64,000 nt of DNA from an uncultured bacterium (lineage in GTDB: Bacteria; Planctomycetota; Phycisphaerae; Phycisphaerales; SM1A02): the NCBI GenBank assembly GCA_903919715.1, contig CAIXJC010000015.1:98736-162735 (forward strand), given 5' to 3'. Below the pieces are notes generated by a model. It was not told the DNA's origin. It worked only from the letters and a program-made list of their open reading frames with translations, and did not search any database. Below, piece by piece: positions 17,131-26,633 of the stretch (within the stretch, counting starts at the first letter, position 1; every line of letters starts with the position of its first letter). Made by a program: the position numbers and the translations under genes.

Positions 17131-18465
17131 TTACAAGGCGAGTTTGGGTCGAACGATCATGCGGTGACCAATGTCCGACCGAAAGAAAGCGCCCGTGAAG
17201 CGAACTGAACCCGCCAACGCCGTGGCGTCCTTGCTTGCGTCCTCTAACCCGTCTCCGAGGCACGTTGCTCCGACCACACGACCTCCACTCGTCACAACTT
17301 TTCGAGGTTTTTCAAGCTTCGTTGCGCCTTGGAAGGTAAAACGGTCGGTTGCGCGATTGTGGGAATCGATGGGGATGATTCCAGTGATCTCATGGCCCTT
17401 TTGGGTTGCTGCGGGGTAACCCTCGCTGCACACCACCACGCAACACGCAGTCCGTGGGTCGAATCCAAATTCGGCATCAGCGAGCCGGCCAGTTGCAGTC
17501 AGCCAAAGCGTCTTCAGCAGGTCACCTTGAAAACGAGCCATCAAGACCTGAGTCTCGGGGTCGCCGAATCGACAATTGAATTCAAGCACCTTCGGACCGG
17601 CATGGGTCAACATGAGTCCTGCAAAGAGCACGCCGCGGAATTCGATCCCTTGGCGACGAAGTCCGTCAACAGCTGGGACGAAAACATCTCTCGCAATCGC
17701 TTGGAGGTCCGTGTCCGTCAAGAGCGGCGTTGGGCAGAATGCTCCCATGCCTCCAGTGTTGGCGCCAGTATCGCCTTCGCCGACCTGCTTGTGATCTTGG
17801 CAAGTGTCGAGCATCGTGATGGTCCGACCGTCAACGAGTGCGAGCACCGAAACTTCTTGACCTTCCAGTTTTTCTTCGATGACAACGGAGTTTCCAGCGT
17901 CACCAAATTCCTTTGATTCCATGCACTTTCGAACCGCGGCGATCGCTTCGTGTTTGTCTTTGCAAACGGTGACGCCTTTGCCTGCGCACAGACCAGTTGC
18001 TTTTACGACGCACGGTTCGTCACGCTCTGTGACATATGCAAGCGCAGCTCCTAATGTTGTGCAGACTCGACCTTCGGCGGTTGGAATCGATGTCTGGCGC
18101 ATGACTGTCTTTGCGTATGCCTTGTCCCATTCCAATCGAGCTGCTGCACGAGTCGGGCCAAAGATCGGCCGCTCGGGAGTTGCTAAGGCATCGACCATTC
18201 CCTCGGCAAGCGGACCCTCGGGACCGATGACGATGAAGCCGATCTTTTCCTGGGCAAGCCAGCGCTCAAGGTAGTACTTTCGCTTGAGTGAAAATTCTTC
18301 GGGGCATGCAGTGCCGAGCGCAAGCAACCCTGCGTTCGCATTCGAGTCAACCCAGAGTTTTCCAAGATGGGGAGATTGCGATAAACGCCACGCCAGTGCA
18401 TGTTCGCGTCCCCCTGATCCAACGAGGAGAACATTGACTTTGGCGGGTAGTGGGAGGGAAGACAT
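17131..18465 (-). CDS. purD: Phosphoribosylamine-glycine ligase
   Basis: This 444-residue enzyme makes glycinamide ribonucleotide from phosphoribosylamine, glycine and ATP, the second step of purine synthesis. The N-terminal motif VLLVGSGGREHALAW is diagnostic, followed by VIGPEGPLAEG. The ATP-grasp domain shows VVKATGLCAGKGV, and the metal/active-site block LEFNCRFGDPETQ is intact. The length matches the family. It lies 45 bases after the ald stop on the same strand, so the two may share a transcript. Confidence 0.97.
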   Translation of the reverse strand: MSSLPLPAKVNVLLVGSGGREHALAWRLSQSPHLGKLWVDSNANAGLLALGTACPEEFSLKRKYYLERWLAQEKIGFIVIGPEGPLAEGMVDALATPERPIFGPTRAAARLEWDKAYAKTVMRQTSIPTAEGRVCTTLGAALAYVTERDEPCVVKATGLCAGKGVTVCKDKHEAIAAVRKCMESKEFGDAGNSVVIEEKLEGQEVSVLALVDGRTITMLDTCQDHKQVGEGDTGANTGGMGAFCPTPLLTDTDLQAIARDVFVPAVDGLRRQGIEFRGVLFAGLMLTHAGPKVLEFNCRFGDPETQVLMARFQGDLLKTLWLTATGRLADAEFGFDPRTACCVVVCSEGYPAATQKGHEITGIIPIDSHNRATDRFTFQGATKLEKPRKVVTSGGRVVGATCLGDGLEDASKDATALAGSVRFTGAFFRSDIGHRMIVRPKLAL

Positions 18466-18509
18466 CGTTATTTTCTTATGGCTTTCGTGTGAACTGTATT
18501 GAGAACATC

Positions 18510-19616
18510 TCAGGCGACGAGGGATTCGCAGTCAAGGTCATGTGCTTCGGCAACCGCCTTATTGACCAAAGTCCCTCGAGTCATATTGATTGCATTGGCA
18601 AAGTGGGGATTCATTCGCGCTAATTGATCGGCGCCGAATTTCGCCAGTTTTAAAGTCCATGGCATGGTTGCGTTCGTCAGTGCCTGCGTGGACGTTCGAG
18701 CGACAGCGCCTGGCATGTTTCCAACGCAATAATGAACGACACCGTCAACTGTGTAAACCGGATTTCGGTGTGTTGTGACCTTGGCAGTCTCAACGCAACC
18801 TCCTTGATCAATCGCCACGTCGACGATGACTGAGCCTGGGCGAATGTGGCGCAAGTCATCGCGCCGAATCAACTTTGGCGCTCGTGCACCTGGAACGAGC
18901 ACTGCGCCGACAATCAAATCAGCCCAAGCGAGTCGCTCGCGAATTGCTTGTGGATCGCTGTAAATAACACGAACATTGGCTGGCATGATTTCATCGAGGT
19001 AGCGCAAACGATCTAGGTTGATATCGACGATCACAACATCTGCTCCCAAGCCGGCAGCCATTCGCGCCGCGCATGTTCCAACAACGCCACCGCCAATCAC
19101 AAAGACATTTCCTGGAGCGACTCCTGGGACACCGCCGAGTAGCACTCCAGATCCACCCCAGGGGCGCTCAAGATATTTCGCACCTTCTTGAACGGAGAGT
19201 TTTCCTGCGACTTCACTCATCGGCGTCAGGAGCGGCAAGTGTCCGAGATCGTCGGTCAAGGTTTCATATGCGCATGCAATGCACTTCGATTCCAAGCAAC
19301 CCATCGTCAACTCTTTGTCGGCGGCGAAGTGGAAATACGTAAAGAGAATTTGTTCAGCCGTGATCATTCCAATCTCGGCGGTCTGCGGTTCTTTGACTTT
19401 CACAATCATCTGGGATCGACTCCAGACATCCGAAGCGCTCGAAACTATTTTTGCGCCAACTGCTGAATAAAGATCGTCGGGAAATCCACTGCCAATCCCT
19501 GCCCCAGATTGCACCAACACCGTGTGACCATCTCGCACGAGAAGCTCTGCACCGACGGGCCGCATCCCAACTCGAAACTCATCCGTTTTGACTTCAGTGG
19601 GAACTCCAACGATCAT
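18510..19616 (-). CDS. ald: Alanine dehydrogenase
   Basis: This 368-residue enzyme interconverts L-alanine and pyruvate plus ammonia with NAD. The N terminus MIVGVPTEVKTDEFRVG matches the AlaDH/PNT family, followed by VLVQSGAGIGSGF. The Rossmann motif is VIGGGVVGTCAARMA, and the C-terminal block with HYCVGNMPGAVARTST is typical. I start at the ATG at 19616, which has CTGGAGA upstream; longer in-frame starts add residues absent from the family. The gene is divergent from the secreted protein at 19715, with 98 bases between. Confidence 0.95.
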   Translation of the reverse strand: MIVGVPTEVKTDEFRVGMRPVGAELLVRDGHTVLVQSGAGIGSGFPDDLYSAVGAKIVSSASDVWSRSQMIVKVKEPQTAEIGMITAEQILFTYFHFAADKELTMGCLESKCIACAYETLTDDLGHLPLLTPMSEVAGKLSVQEGAKYLERPWGGSGVLLGGVPGVAPGNVFVIGGGVVGTCAARMAAGLGADVVIVDINLDRLRYLDEIMPANVRVIYSDPQAIRERLAWADLIVGAVLVPGARAPKLIRRDDLRHIRPGSVIVDVAIDQGGCVETAKVTTHRNPVYTVDGVVHYCVGNMPGAVARTSTQALTNATMPWTLKLAKFGADQLARMNPHFANAINMTRGTLVNKAVAEAHDLDCESLVA

Positions 19617-19714
19617 TGACCGAATCTCCAGTAGTAGCGGGGTGTGGGGAAAGGCGAACCGCCAAGTGTAACGCAGCAACGGGCGATGACAGTCTGCTAC
19701 CCTTGCCGATTCCT

Positions 19715-21187
19715 ATGCGCATGTATCTCTTACCTCGTCTTGGTCGCGTTCTGCTGTTTGTCATTGCCGTGTCGGCTTCGTCGAGTGCACGGGCCGAAAA
19801 TGCCGAAGTCGTTGCGGCACTGAACAAGCCAATGAAAGATGTCGCACAGAAGGATCGAAGCGCTTCGACAATCTTTAACGCTTTTTTGAAGATGACCCCG
19901 CCTCCGATCGAATTTGGCGACGGTTTCAATCAAACGACGGTGTGGCAGAAAATGGATCGTTGGAGCGATGTCGCGAAGTGGGCTCAATCCAACCCAGGCA
20001 TGGGAGAAGCGCTGATCGCATCTCAGTTTGCGACGATCTTGGGATTGCCGTATGGGACGAAAGGTTTGGATCCTGCATGGGTAAAGGCTGGCGCATCTAT
20101 TTCATTCGGCGATGGCCCCAACGATGTACGAATGACGTGCAATTATTTTCGAGTGATCCGAGCCGTTGGCGCCTACGCCACAGCTGAGATGTACCGGCTT
20201 GGCGAAGCAGGAAAGTTTGACTCTGCCTTTGCAATTGGAATTGCGTATGCGCGCGTTTTGCGGCAAGTGTGCGAGCAAAACATGCTCGAGGAGAAATTGT
20301 TCGGCTTGGAGAACCTCGCCGAGAATCTCTCAATTCACCGTGATTTCATGTGGGTCTATCTCGATCGCCTCCCCGTTGGGGTGATGCAGCAAATTGCGCT
20401 GAAGGAGTACATCTTCCTCAAGCCATCTGACAACGAAAAACTTCGTCGTCTGCAGATGCCTGAAGGAGATCGGATCATTGTCGCGGCGGTACTGAAAGAG
20501 GCGTTGGCCGCATCTGACAGCGGCGGTGCAGTCAATCCAGAACAATTCGCACGCGTCATTGGATCGCAAGAGTCTCTTGATGGCCCTCTCCAATCTTTCA
20601 ACACGCAAGAGATGTGGCGGCGAATCGCTGTGATTCACGGATCGTTGGAAGCAAGTAATGACAAGTTAGAAAATGTCTACGACGATTGGTGGCGTCGTTG
20701 GAAACTTCCACCGTCTTCGCCAGTTCAGAAGATGGCGACGGAGTTGTCGCGCACGAATCCAATCAAGTATGGCGTTGTAGTGGCGATGGTGCGCGATCTC
20801 GCAAGAGCATTTGCATGGCGCGATGCGGTGATTTCTGAAGTCAACGGAACGATTATGTCGGCGGGGCTCTGCGGGTATTACCGCGATTTCAAGAACAGTT
20901 GGCCGAAGGACCGTGAGCGTGCATACGCCGTCTATTTCCAGAGGCGATTCGATTTCGATCCGTATGACAAAAAAGCGGGGCATCTGAGGTATCGCGCATT
21001 GTCGGCACGGCAGGCTGTTGACACGCCACTGGGACGAGTCTGGGCAACTGGCTGCATGGTGTGGGCCGTCGGAGCGAATCATGAAGATGACAACGCCGCA
21101 ACACATTCCACCGATGGATCGGTTGGCGACTTAGTCATCTGGCCACCAGTACGCGCACTCGCACGCCAGGAAGGTTTACTGAAATGA
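19715..21187 (+). CDS. Exported protein of unknown function
   Basis: This 490-residue protein has a signal peptide (MRMYLLPRLGRVLLFVIAV, predicted cut after SSARA). The mature part is mainly alpha-helical, with few cysteines and no catalytic motif that I recognise; it has Trp-rich blocks DDWWRRWKLP and KMDRWSDVAKWA. A TACCCT hexamer ends 11 bases before the ATG, which suggests a very short leader. It overlaps trxB by four bases (ATGA), so the two are translationally coupled. A role in envelope maintenance is possible but not shown. Confidence 0.75.
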   Translation: MRMYLLPRLGRVLLFVIAVSASSSARAENAEVVAALNKPMKDVAQKDRSASTIFNAFLKMTPPPIEFGDGFNQTTVWQKMDRWSDVAKWAQSNPGMGEALIASQFATILGLPYGTKGLDPAWVKAGASISFGDGPNDVRMTCNYFRVIRAVGAYATAEMYRLGEAGKFDSAFAIGIAYARVLRQVCEQNMLEEKLFGLENLAENLSIHRDFMWVYLDRLPVGVMQQIALKEYIFLKPSDNEKLRRLQMPEGDRIIVAAVLKEALAASDSGGAVNPEQFARVIGSQESLDGPLQSFNTQEMWRRIAVIHGSLEASNDKLENVYDDWWRRWKLPPSSPVQKMATELSRTNPIKYGVVVAMVRDLARAFAWRDAVISEVNGTIMSAGLCGYYRDFKNSWPKDRERAYAVYFQRRFDFDPYDKKAGHLRYRALSARQAVDTPLGRVWATGCMVWAVGANHEDDNAATHSTDGSVGDLVIWPPVRALARQEGLLK

Positions 21188-22167
21188 CAGGTCAAGATGG
21201 CATCGAACGAGTTGTGATCATTGGCTCGGGACCAGCTGGTTGGACCGCTGCGATTTATGCCGCGCGGGCAAATCTCTCCCCACTCTGCGTGATCGGAGTT
21301 CCCAGAGCTGACCCCGCACCCGTTTTGCCGGGTGGTCAATTGATGCTGACGACCGAGGTCGAGAATTACCCTGGTTTTCCAGACGGCGTGACGGGACCAG
21401 AACTGATGGAGCATTTTCGCAAGCAGGCGGAGCGCTTTGGAACGCGCATCTGCGAAGACGATGTTGCCGAGTGCAATTTTCATGTACGTCCATTTGAACT
21501 GAAGTTGGCGAGCGGGAAGACGATCCTTGCGCACAGCGTCATCATCGCAACCGGAGCGGTCGCGAATTGGGTTGGAGCGCCCAATGAACTTCGCCTTGCG
21601 CAAATCGGCGGTGGCGTCAGCGCTTGCGCGGTGTGCGATGGCGCGCTGCCTGTGTATCGCGGCAAAGAACTCGCGGTCATTGGTGGTGGCGATACAGCAC
21701 TCGAAGAAGCCACATATCTGACAAAATTTGCGTCAAAAGTGCACGTCATTCACCGGCGAGATTCTTTCCGAGCATCCATGGTGATGCAAGACCGACTTTT
21801 GTCAAAGCCCAATGTCGTCGTCGTTTGGAACAAGAAACTTGTGAATGTCGTTGGATCCGAGCGCATCGAAGCAGTTGAATTGGAAGACACCAACACAGGC
21901 GAGCGGTCGACGATTCCGGTGAGTGGTCTCTTCATAGCGATCGGTCATTCGCCCGCAACTGATTTCCTTCGCTCATCTGGCATTGCGCTCGATGGAAAAG
22001 GATATATCGCGCTCGAAACACGTTCGTGCGCCACCAATTTCCAAGGCGTCTTTGCTGCAGGCGATGTTGCGGATGCGCAGTATCGCCAAGCGATCACTGC
22101 AGCAGGTATGGGGTGTCAAGCTGCGCTTGAATGCGAGCGATGGCTCGGGGCGCAAGGCATTCACTGA
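21184..22167 (+). CDS. trxB: Thioredoxin-disulfide reductase
   Basis: This 327-residue flavoenzyme reduces thioredoxin with NADPH. The FAD-binding motif is VVIIGSGPAGWTAAIYA at about residues 11-27, the redox-active pair is C148-AV-C151 in ACAVCDGA, the NADPH domain has AVIGGGDTALEEA, and the C-terminal FAD block is GVFAAGDVADAQYRQ. All key residues are present and the length is normal. The gene overlaps the upstream exported-protein gene by ATGA. A bidirectional terminator separates it from the convergent aspS. Confidence 0.96.
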   Translation: MTGQDGIERVVIIGSGPAGWTAAIYAARANLSPLCVIGVPRADPAPVLPGGQLMLTTEVENYPGFPDGVTGPELMEHFRKQAERFGTRICEDDVAECNFHVRPFELKLASGKTILAHSVIIATGAVANWVGAPNELRLAQIGGGVSACAVCDGALPVYRGKELAVIGGGDTALEEATYLTKFASKVHVIHRRDSFRASMVMQDRLLSKPNVVVVWNKKLVNVVGSERIEAVELEDTNTGERSTIPVSGLFIAIGHSPATDFLRSSGIALDGKGYIALETRSCATNFQGVFAAGDVADAQYRQAITAAGMGCQAALECERWLGAQGIH

Positions 22168-22185
22168 CCAGATTAGGATAAGAAA

Positions 22186-22220
22186 TTTTTGGGCTTGGCC
22201 TTTGGTCCAAGTTCCAAAAA
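22186..22220. terminator. Bidirectional terminator between trxB and aspS
   Basis: TTTTTGGGCTTGG (22186-22198) pairs with CCAAGTTCCAAAAA (22207-22220) through about 13 base pairs with one bulge and one wobble, around an eight-base loop. The outer A/T tracts give a T run on either strand. It lies between two convergent genes, exactly where a shared intrinsic terminator is expected. Confidence 0.75.
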
Positions 22221-22233
22221 CGAATCCTGACGA

Positions 22234-24027
22234 TTATGCCGGCGTTGCAGTGCTCTTGACGCTCAGTTCACGCAATTGATCATCGCTGATTGGACTCGGT
22301 GCTTCGATCATGAGATCGCCGCCAGATTGAGTCTTCGGAAATGCAATCACATCGCGAATATTGTCAGTGCCGACGACGTGCATCACAAGGCGATCAAGGC
22401 CAAACGCAATTCCGCCGTGGGGCGGTGCTCCATGGCGAAGTGCTGAAAGCAAGAATCCAAACTTCGCCTGTGCTTCGTCATTCGAAAGTCCAATGAGATT
22501 GAATACTCGCTGCTGCACATCCATGCGGTGCATGCGGATCGATCCTCCAGCAATCTCGCTCCCGTTGAGAACCAAGTCATAGCCTGCGGAGAGGCATGCG
22601 CCTGGGTCGCTTTCGAGAATGCCGAATTGATCAGGATTTGGACTCGTAAATGGATGATGGAGTGCGACCCATCGCTTGCCATCATCATCCCATTCGAACA
22701 TCGGGAAGTCGATCACCCAGAGGAAATTCCACTTGCCTTCTGGGATGAGTTTCAAATCGTTGGCAATGCGCAGTCGAAGTTCGCCCATCGTCTTCGTCGC
22801 AATATCCCAAGAATCTGCGGCGAAGAGCACGGCATCGCCGACTTCAAGACCGAGTCGCGCCTTCAGTTCTTCGGCAATTGGAGCAATGAATTTAGCGATT
22901 CCTGATTCGAACCCAGCCGCGGTGTACTTGACGACTGGGACGCCACCTGCACGAAATGTTTTGACCCACTCGCTGTAGCCGTCGGTCATTTTGCGGGTGA
23001 GTTTGTCAGCGCCGCCCGGAATCTTGAGACATTTCACAACGCCAGTTTTTCCAGTTGGACTTCGTTTGGCGAGCGCTTGTTGAAAGACACCGAAGTCGCA
23101 TTTCGCTGCGAGATCTGAGATGTCCTGAATGAAGAGATCAAATCGCGTATCGGGACGGTCGATTCCGTATTTCTCCATCGCATCGATCCATGTGATGCGC
23201 GGAAGGGTTCCGACGTCGTATGAAAACAATTCAGTCCAAAGACCCGCGACAAAGCCACTCATCATGTCCATGATGTCAGAGCGTTCCACGAAACTCATCT
23301 CAAGATCGATCTGACTAAATTCAGCTTGGCGATCGGCACGAGGATCTTCATCTCGCAGACATCGGCAAATCTGCAGATAGCGATCGCAGCCCGCAACCAT
23401 CAGAATCTGCTTGAAAAGCTGCGGACTTTGCGGAAGGGCGTACCACTGTCCAGGGTGAAGTCTGCTTGGTACCACGAAGTCGCGTGCGCCTTCTGGGGTG
23501 CTCTTGATCAAGAGCGGCGTTTCAATTTCGAGAAAGCGATGTTGTGCGAAATAGTCGCGGGTAAATTTTGTGATGCGAGAGCGAGTCTTCAAAATGCTCT
23601 GCATTCGAGGACGTCGCAAGTCGATGTATCGATACTTCAGTCTGGTTTCTTCATTGATCTTGTCGGCATCGTGCTCGTCGGGAAGAATGGGAGGCGCTTC
23701 AGCTTTGTTGAAGATCTCAATTTCTTCCGCAACCAACTCCACTTCGCCACTTGCCAACTTCGGATTCGCTCCACCGGTGCGGATGCGAACTGTGCCGCGA
23801 ACACCAATCACATCTTCGCGGCGTAATCCGCGGGCACTCTCGATCAGCGCCGCTGCGCTCGATTCAATCCCAAAGACGACTTGGGCCAAGCCTTCCTTAT
23901 CGCGAAGGTCGACGAAGAAAAGCCCTTTGCCTTGTTCTCGGTATGTATTGATCCAGCCGCAAAGCGTGACTGTTTGTCCTGCGTGGGATGGTCGAAGTTC
24001 GCCACAATATTGGGTTCGTTTAAGCAT
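22234..24027 (-). CDS. aspS: Aspartate-tRNA ligase
   Basis: This 597-residue class II synthetase charges tRNA-Asp (and tRNA-Asn if the enzyme is non-discriminating). It has the N-terminal OB-fold (RPSHAGQTVTLCGWIN), class II motif 2 CLRDEDPRADRQAEF, the bacterial-type insertion domain, and motif 3 GIAFGLDRLVM. The chosen start is the ATG at 24027 (MLKRTQYCGEL), which fits the family N terminus; upstream in-frame codons add an unlikely extension. It is divergent from lpxB with a 73-base gap. Confidence 0.96.
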   Translation of the reverse strand: MLKRTQYCGELRPSHAGQTVTLCGWINTYREQGKGLFFVDLRDKEGLAQVVFGIESSAAALIESARGLRREDVIGVRGTVRIRTGGANPKLASGEVELVAEEIEIFNKAEAPPILPDEHDADKINEETRLKYRYIDLRRPRMQSILKTRSRITKFTRDYFAQHRFLEIETPLLIKSTPEGARDFVVPSRLHPGQWYALPQSPQLFKQILMVAGCDRYLQICRCLRDEDPRADRQAEFSQIDLEMSFVERSDIMDMMSGFVAGLWTELFSYDVGTLPRITWIDAMEKYGIDRPDTRFDLFIQDISDLAAKCDFGVFQQALAKRSPTGKTGVVKCLKIPGGADKLTRKMTDGYSEWVKTFRAGGVPVVKYTAAGFESGIAKFIAPIAEELKARLGLEVGDAVLFAADSWDIATKTMGELRLRIANDLKLIPEGKWNFLWVIDFPMFEWDDDGKRWVALHHPFTSPNPDQFGILESDPGACLSAGYDLVLNGSEIAGGSIRMHRMDVQQRVFNLIGLSNDEAQAKFGFLLSALRHGAPPHGGIAFGLDRLVMHVVGTDNIRDVIAFPKTQSGGDLMIEAPSPISDDQLRELSVKSTATPA

Positions 24028-24100
24028 GTTGTAAGTCCGATTTCCGTCGGGGCGGGAATGGTAGCGAGACGGCAAATCATTGCGCTGTTAGGCTTCGTCC

Positions 24101-25258
24101 GTGGCAGCGACTGCGCCGATCATTCTCTTCACTGCGTTCGAACCCTCCGGGGATGCGCACGCAGCACCCGTCATTCGCGCACTTCGCCGATTGAACCCAG
24201 AGCTGCGAATTGTTGCATGGGGAGGTCGACGTATGGAAGCCGCTGGCGCCGAAATGATGGGGCGCACTGCCGACGATGGAACGATGGGAATTCCAGCGCT
24301 CGACAAGATCTTGGCGATTCGTAAAGTCGCTGGCGAAATCGATCGATGGGCAGCGATCAATCAAGTCGCTGTTCATGTGCCCGTCGATTCACCGGCCGCA
24401 AATTTTCCTATGTGCAAGCGCATGAAAAAGCGTGGGGCGCGTGTTGTCCATCTTGTGGCGCCACAAATGTGGGCCTGGGGACGTTGGAGGATTCATAAAC
24501 TTCGTCGGCTGACGGATCATGTGATTTGCCTCTTGCCCTTCGAAGAAGCATGGTTTCGAGCACATGGTGTTGATGCGACTTTCGTTGGCCATCCAGTACT
24601 CAATGATTCACACGAGCTTTCGCCGAGTTCGAGTGATTGGCGAGAGCCCGTTGGCGGATCTCCCAAAGTGCTGCTTCTGCCAGGGTCGAGGTCGATCGAA
24701 GTTGACCGCAACGGGGCTCTCTTGCTTGAAATACTCAGGGCGATTCGGCGAGAATTCCCGCAGGCAACGGCTGTTGTTGCAGCAGCGAGTCCGGTGGTGG
24801 AGCGTCGTTTTACAGCGATCGCTGGTGCGCTTCCGGCAGGAACGGCTTTGATGACGAATGTGATTGATCAGGCGGCTGCGTGGTGCGATTTCGCCGTCGC
24901 AGTTTCTGGGACGGTGACTTTGGATCTGACTCGCGCGCGTAAGCCAGTGATCGGGGTGTACCGCGCAGGAGCACTGGCATGTCTTGGAGCACGAATCATG
25001 CTGAAGGCGCCGTATCGCCTCTTGCCAAACATCCTTGCTGGGCGTGAGTTAGTGCCCGAGTTCGTCCCATGGTCTGGTCCATCGGCACCAATTATCGAAG
25101 TAGCGGTCCGCATGGCAGGCGATACGAAGTGGCGAGCCGAGATCTCCCGAGGACTTGATGAAGTTGCAATGACCTTCGCGGGTCATGATCCAGGGTTGGA
25201 ATCCGCACGCGTGATCTTGCAAGTCTGCGGCATTTCATCGGTCGAGTCCGCCAACTGA
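24101..25258 (+). CDS. lpxB: Lipid-A-disaccharide synthase
   Basis: This 385-residue glycosyltransferase joins UDP-2,3-diacylglucosamine and lipid X to make the lipid A disaccharide at the inner membrane. Family blocks are the N-terminal PSGDAHAAPVI, VVHLVAPQMWAWG followed by RRIHKLRR-like WRIHKLRRLTDH, LLPFEEAWF, FVGHPVL, and LLPGSRSIEV. The start is GTG at 24101, the only good start in frame. Its presence implies an outer membrane with lipid A. It stands at the head of the plus-strand region before the liv operon. Confidence 0.9.
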   Translation: MAATAPIILFTAFEPSGDAHAAPVIRALRRLNPELRIVAWGGRRMEAAGAEMMGRTADDGTMGIPALDKILAIRKVAGEIDRWAAINQVAVHVPVDSPAANFPMCKRMKKRGARVVHLVAPQMWAWGRWRIHKLRRLTDHVICLLPFEEAWFRAHGVDATFVGHPVLNDSHELSPSSSDWREPVGGSPKVLLLPGSRSIEVDRNGALLLEILRAIRREFPQATAVVAAASPVVERRFTAIAGALPAGTALMTNVIDQAAAWCDFAVAVSGTVTLDLTRARKPVIGVYRAGALACLGARIMLKAPYRLLPNILAGRELVPEFVPWSGPSAPIIEVAVRMAGDTKWRAEISRGLDEVAMTFAGHDPGLESARVILQVCGISSVESAN

Positions 25259-25265
25259 GTCCGAA

Positions 25266-25304
25266 ATCCCGCTAACCTTGCGCAAACAAAATCCCAAGCG
25301 GGAT
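25266..25304 (+). promoter_or_regulatory. Inverted repeat in the liv operon leader
   Basis: ATCCCGCT (25266-25273) is inverted as AGCGGGAT (25297-25304) with 23 bases between, in the 81-base gap before livK. A TAACCT hexamer (25273-25278) begins at the inner edge of the left arm. The arms could be a repressor site or a leader stem. There is no T run after it, so it is not a typical terminator for lpxB. Confidence 0.4.
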
Positions 25305-25339
25305 CATGGACGGTCATCTTTAACTTGGAGAAATTACAA

Positions 25340-26557
25340 ATGAAACATTCTTCGATCATGCTTTCGTTCTGTGCTGCGGGCTCACTTTTTCTTGCGGGCG
25401 CACAAAGTGCGAAAGTGGCAACTCCAGCACCAGCTGGGACACTCCGTCTCATTTCAAGTTTGCCTCGCACGGGAAGTGCGAATGCTCAAACGAACACGAT
25501 GGTGAATGGCATTAAGTTGGCGATCGACGAGGTCGGCGGTCAAGTTGATGGATGGAAAATCGAATATCAGGACATGGACGATGCAAGTCCGCAGCGAGGT
25601 AATTGGGATCCAGCCGTCGAAGCACAGAATGCAAACGCAGCAGTCAAGGATGACGAGTGTGTGGCGTATATCGGCACATTCAATTCGGGTGCGGCGAAGG
25701 TGGCGATTCCGATTCTGAATCGTGCGGGGCTTGTCATGGTGAGCCCTGCGAATACATATCCAGGATTAACGAAGGCTGGATTCGGCGAAGCGAATGAACC
25801 GTTGGTCTATCGACCTTCTGGAAAGATCAATTATTTCCGAGTTGTTCCAACCGATGATTTGCAGGGAGTCGAAGCCGCAAATTGGGCGCAATTTCTCAAG
25901 GCCCGCAAAGTTTTTATCCTCAACGACCGCGAGCTCTACGGCAAGGGAATCGCAGATGTTTTTCGAAAGCAGGCGGAAAAACTTGGTCTTGAAGTCGTTG
26001 GATTTGAAGGAATTGATTCGAAGGCCGCGAATTATCGTTCACTCGCCACGAAAGTGAAGGCGACGAGCCCAGACTTGGTTTATTTCGGTGGAACGACTCA
26101 GAGCAATGCTGGACAAGTTGCCAAAGACTTGAGGTCCGGCGGGTACGAAGGAATGTTCATGGTTCCAGATGGTTGCTTTGAGCAGGCGTTTATTGAAGCT
26201 GCGGGTGCAGCGAATCTCAATGACAAAACATTCGTGACGTTCGGAGGTCTTCCTGCGGAGCAAATGACAGGCAAGGGAGCTGCGTTCTGTACGGCATACC
26301 GAGCAAAGTACGACGCAGATCCTGAGGCGTATGCGTCATATGGATACGAAGCTGCCCGAGTGGTCTTGCAGGCGATCGCAAATGCGAAGACAAAGGATCG
26401 CGCAGGGGTTCTTGCAGCGGTCTCTGCGACGAAGGATTTCGACGGCGTTCTCGGCAAGTGGAGCTTTGATGCCAATGGCGATACATCGAGCCGAGTGATG
26501 AGTGGACAGACCGTGCATGAAGGTAATTTTAAATTCGTCAAAGTTCTTGGGAACTGA
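25340..26557 (+). CDS. livK: Branched-chain amino acid ABC transporter binding protein
   Basis: This 405-residue periplasmic protein is a type I solute-binding protein of the Leu/Ile/Val family. A signal peptide (MKHSSIMLSFCAAGSLFLAG) is followed by the receptor domain with LPRTGSANAQTNTMVNGIKLA, YIGTFNSGAAKVAIP and NDRELYGKGIADVFR. A TTGGAG ribosome site precedes the ATG at 25340. It is the first gene of livKHMGF. Ligand could be branched-chain amino acids, other amino acids or amides, since the family is broad. An inverted repeat lies in the leader. Confidence 0.93.
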   Translation: MKHSSIMLSFCAAGSLFLAGAQSAKVATPAPAGTLRLISSLPRTGSANAQTNTMVNGIKLAIDEVGGQVDGWKIEYQDMDDASPQRGNWDPAVEAQNANAAVKDDECVAYIGTFNSGAAKVAIPILNRAGLVMVSPANTYPGLTKAGFGEANEPLVYRPSGKINYFRVVPTDDLQGVEAANWAQFLKARKVFILNDRELYGKGIADVFRKQAEKLGLEVVGFEGIDSKAANYRSLATKVKATSPDLVYFGGTTQSNAGQVAKDLRSGGYEGMFMVPDGCFEQAFIEAAGAANLNDKTFVTFGGLPAEQMTGKGAAFCTAYRAKYDADPEAYASYGYEAARVVLQAIANAKTKDRAGVLAAVSATKDFDGVLGKWSFDANGDTSSRVMSGQTVHEGNFKFVKVLGN

Positions 26558-26633
26558 ATTCCTTTTACTGCAATTCACTTCAAAGAGTGCCGACGATTCA
26601 AGATCGAATGCTTTTTACTAATGCTTGAACCAA

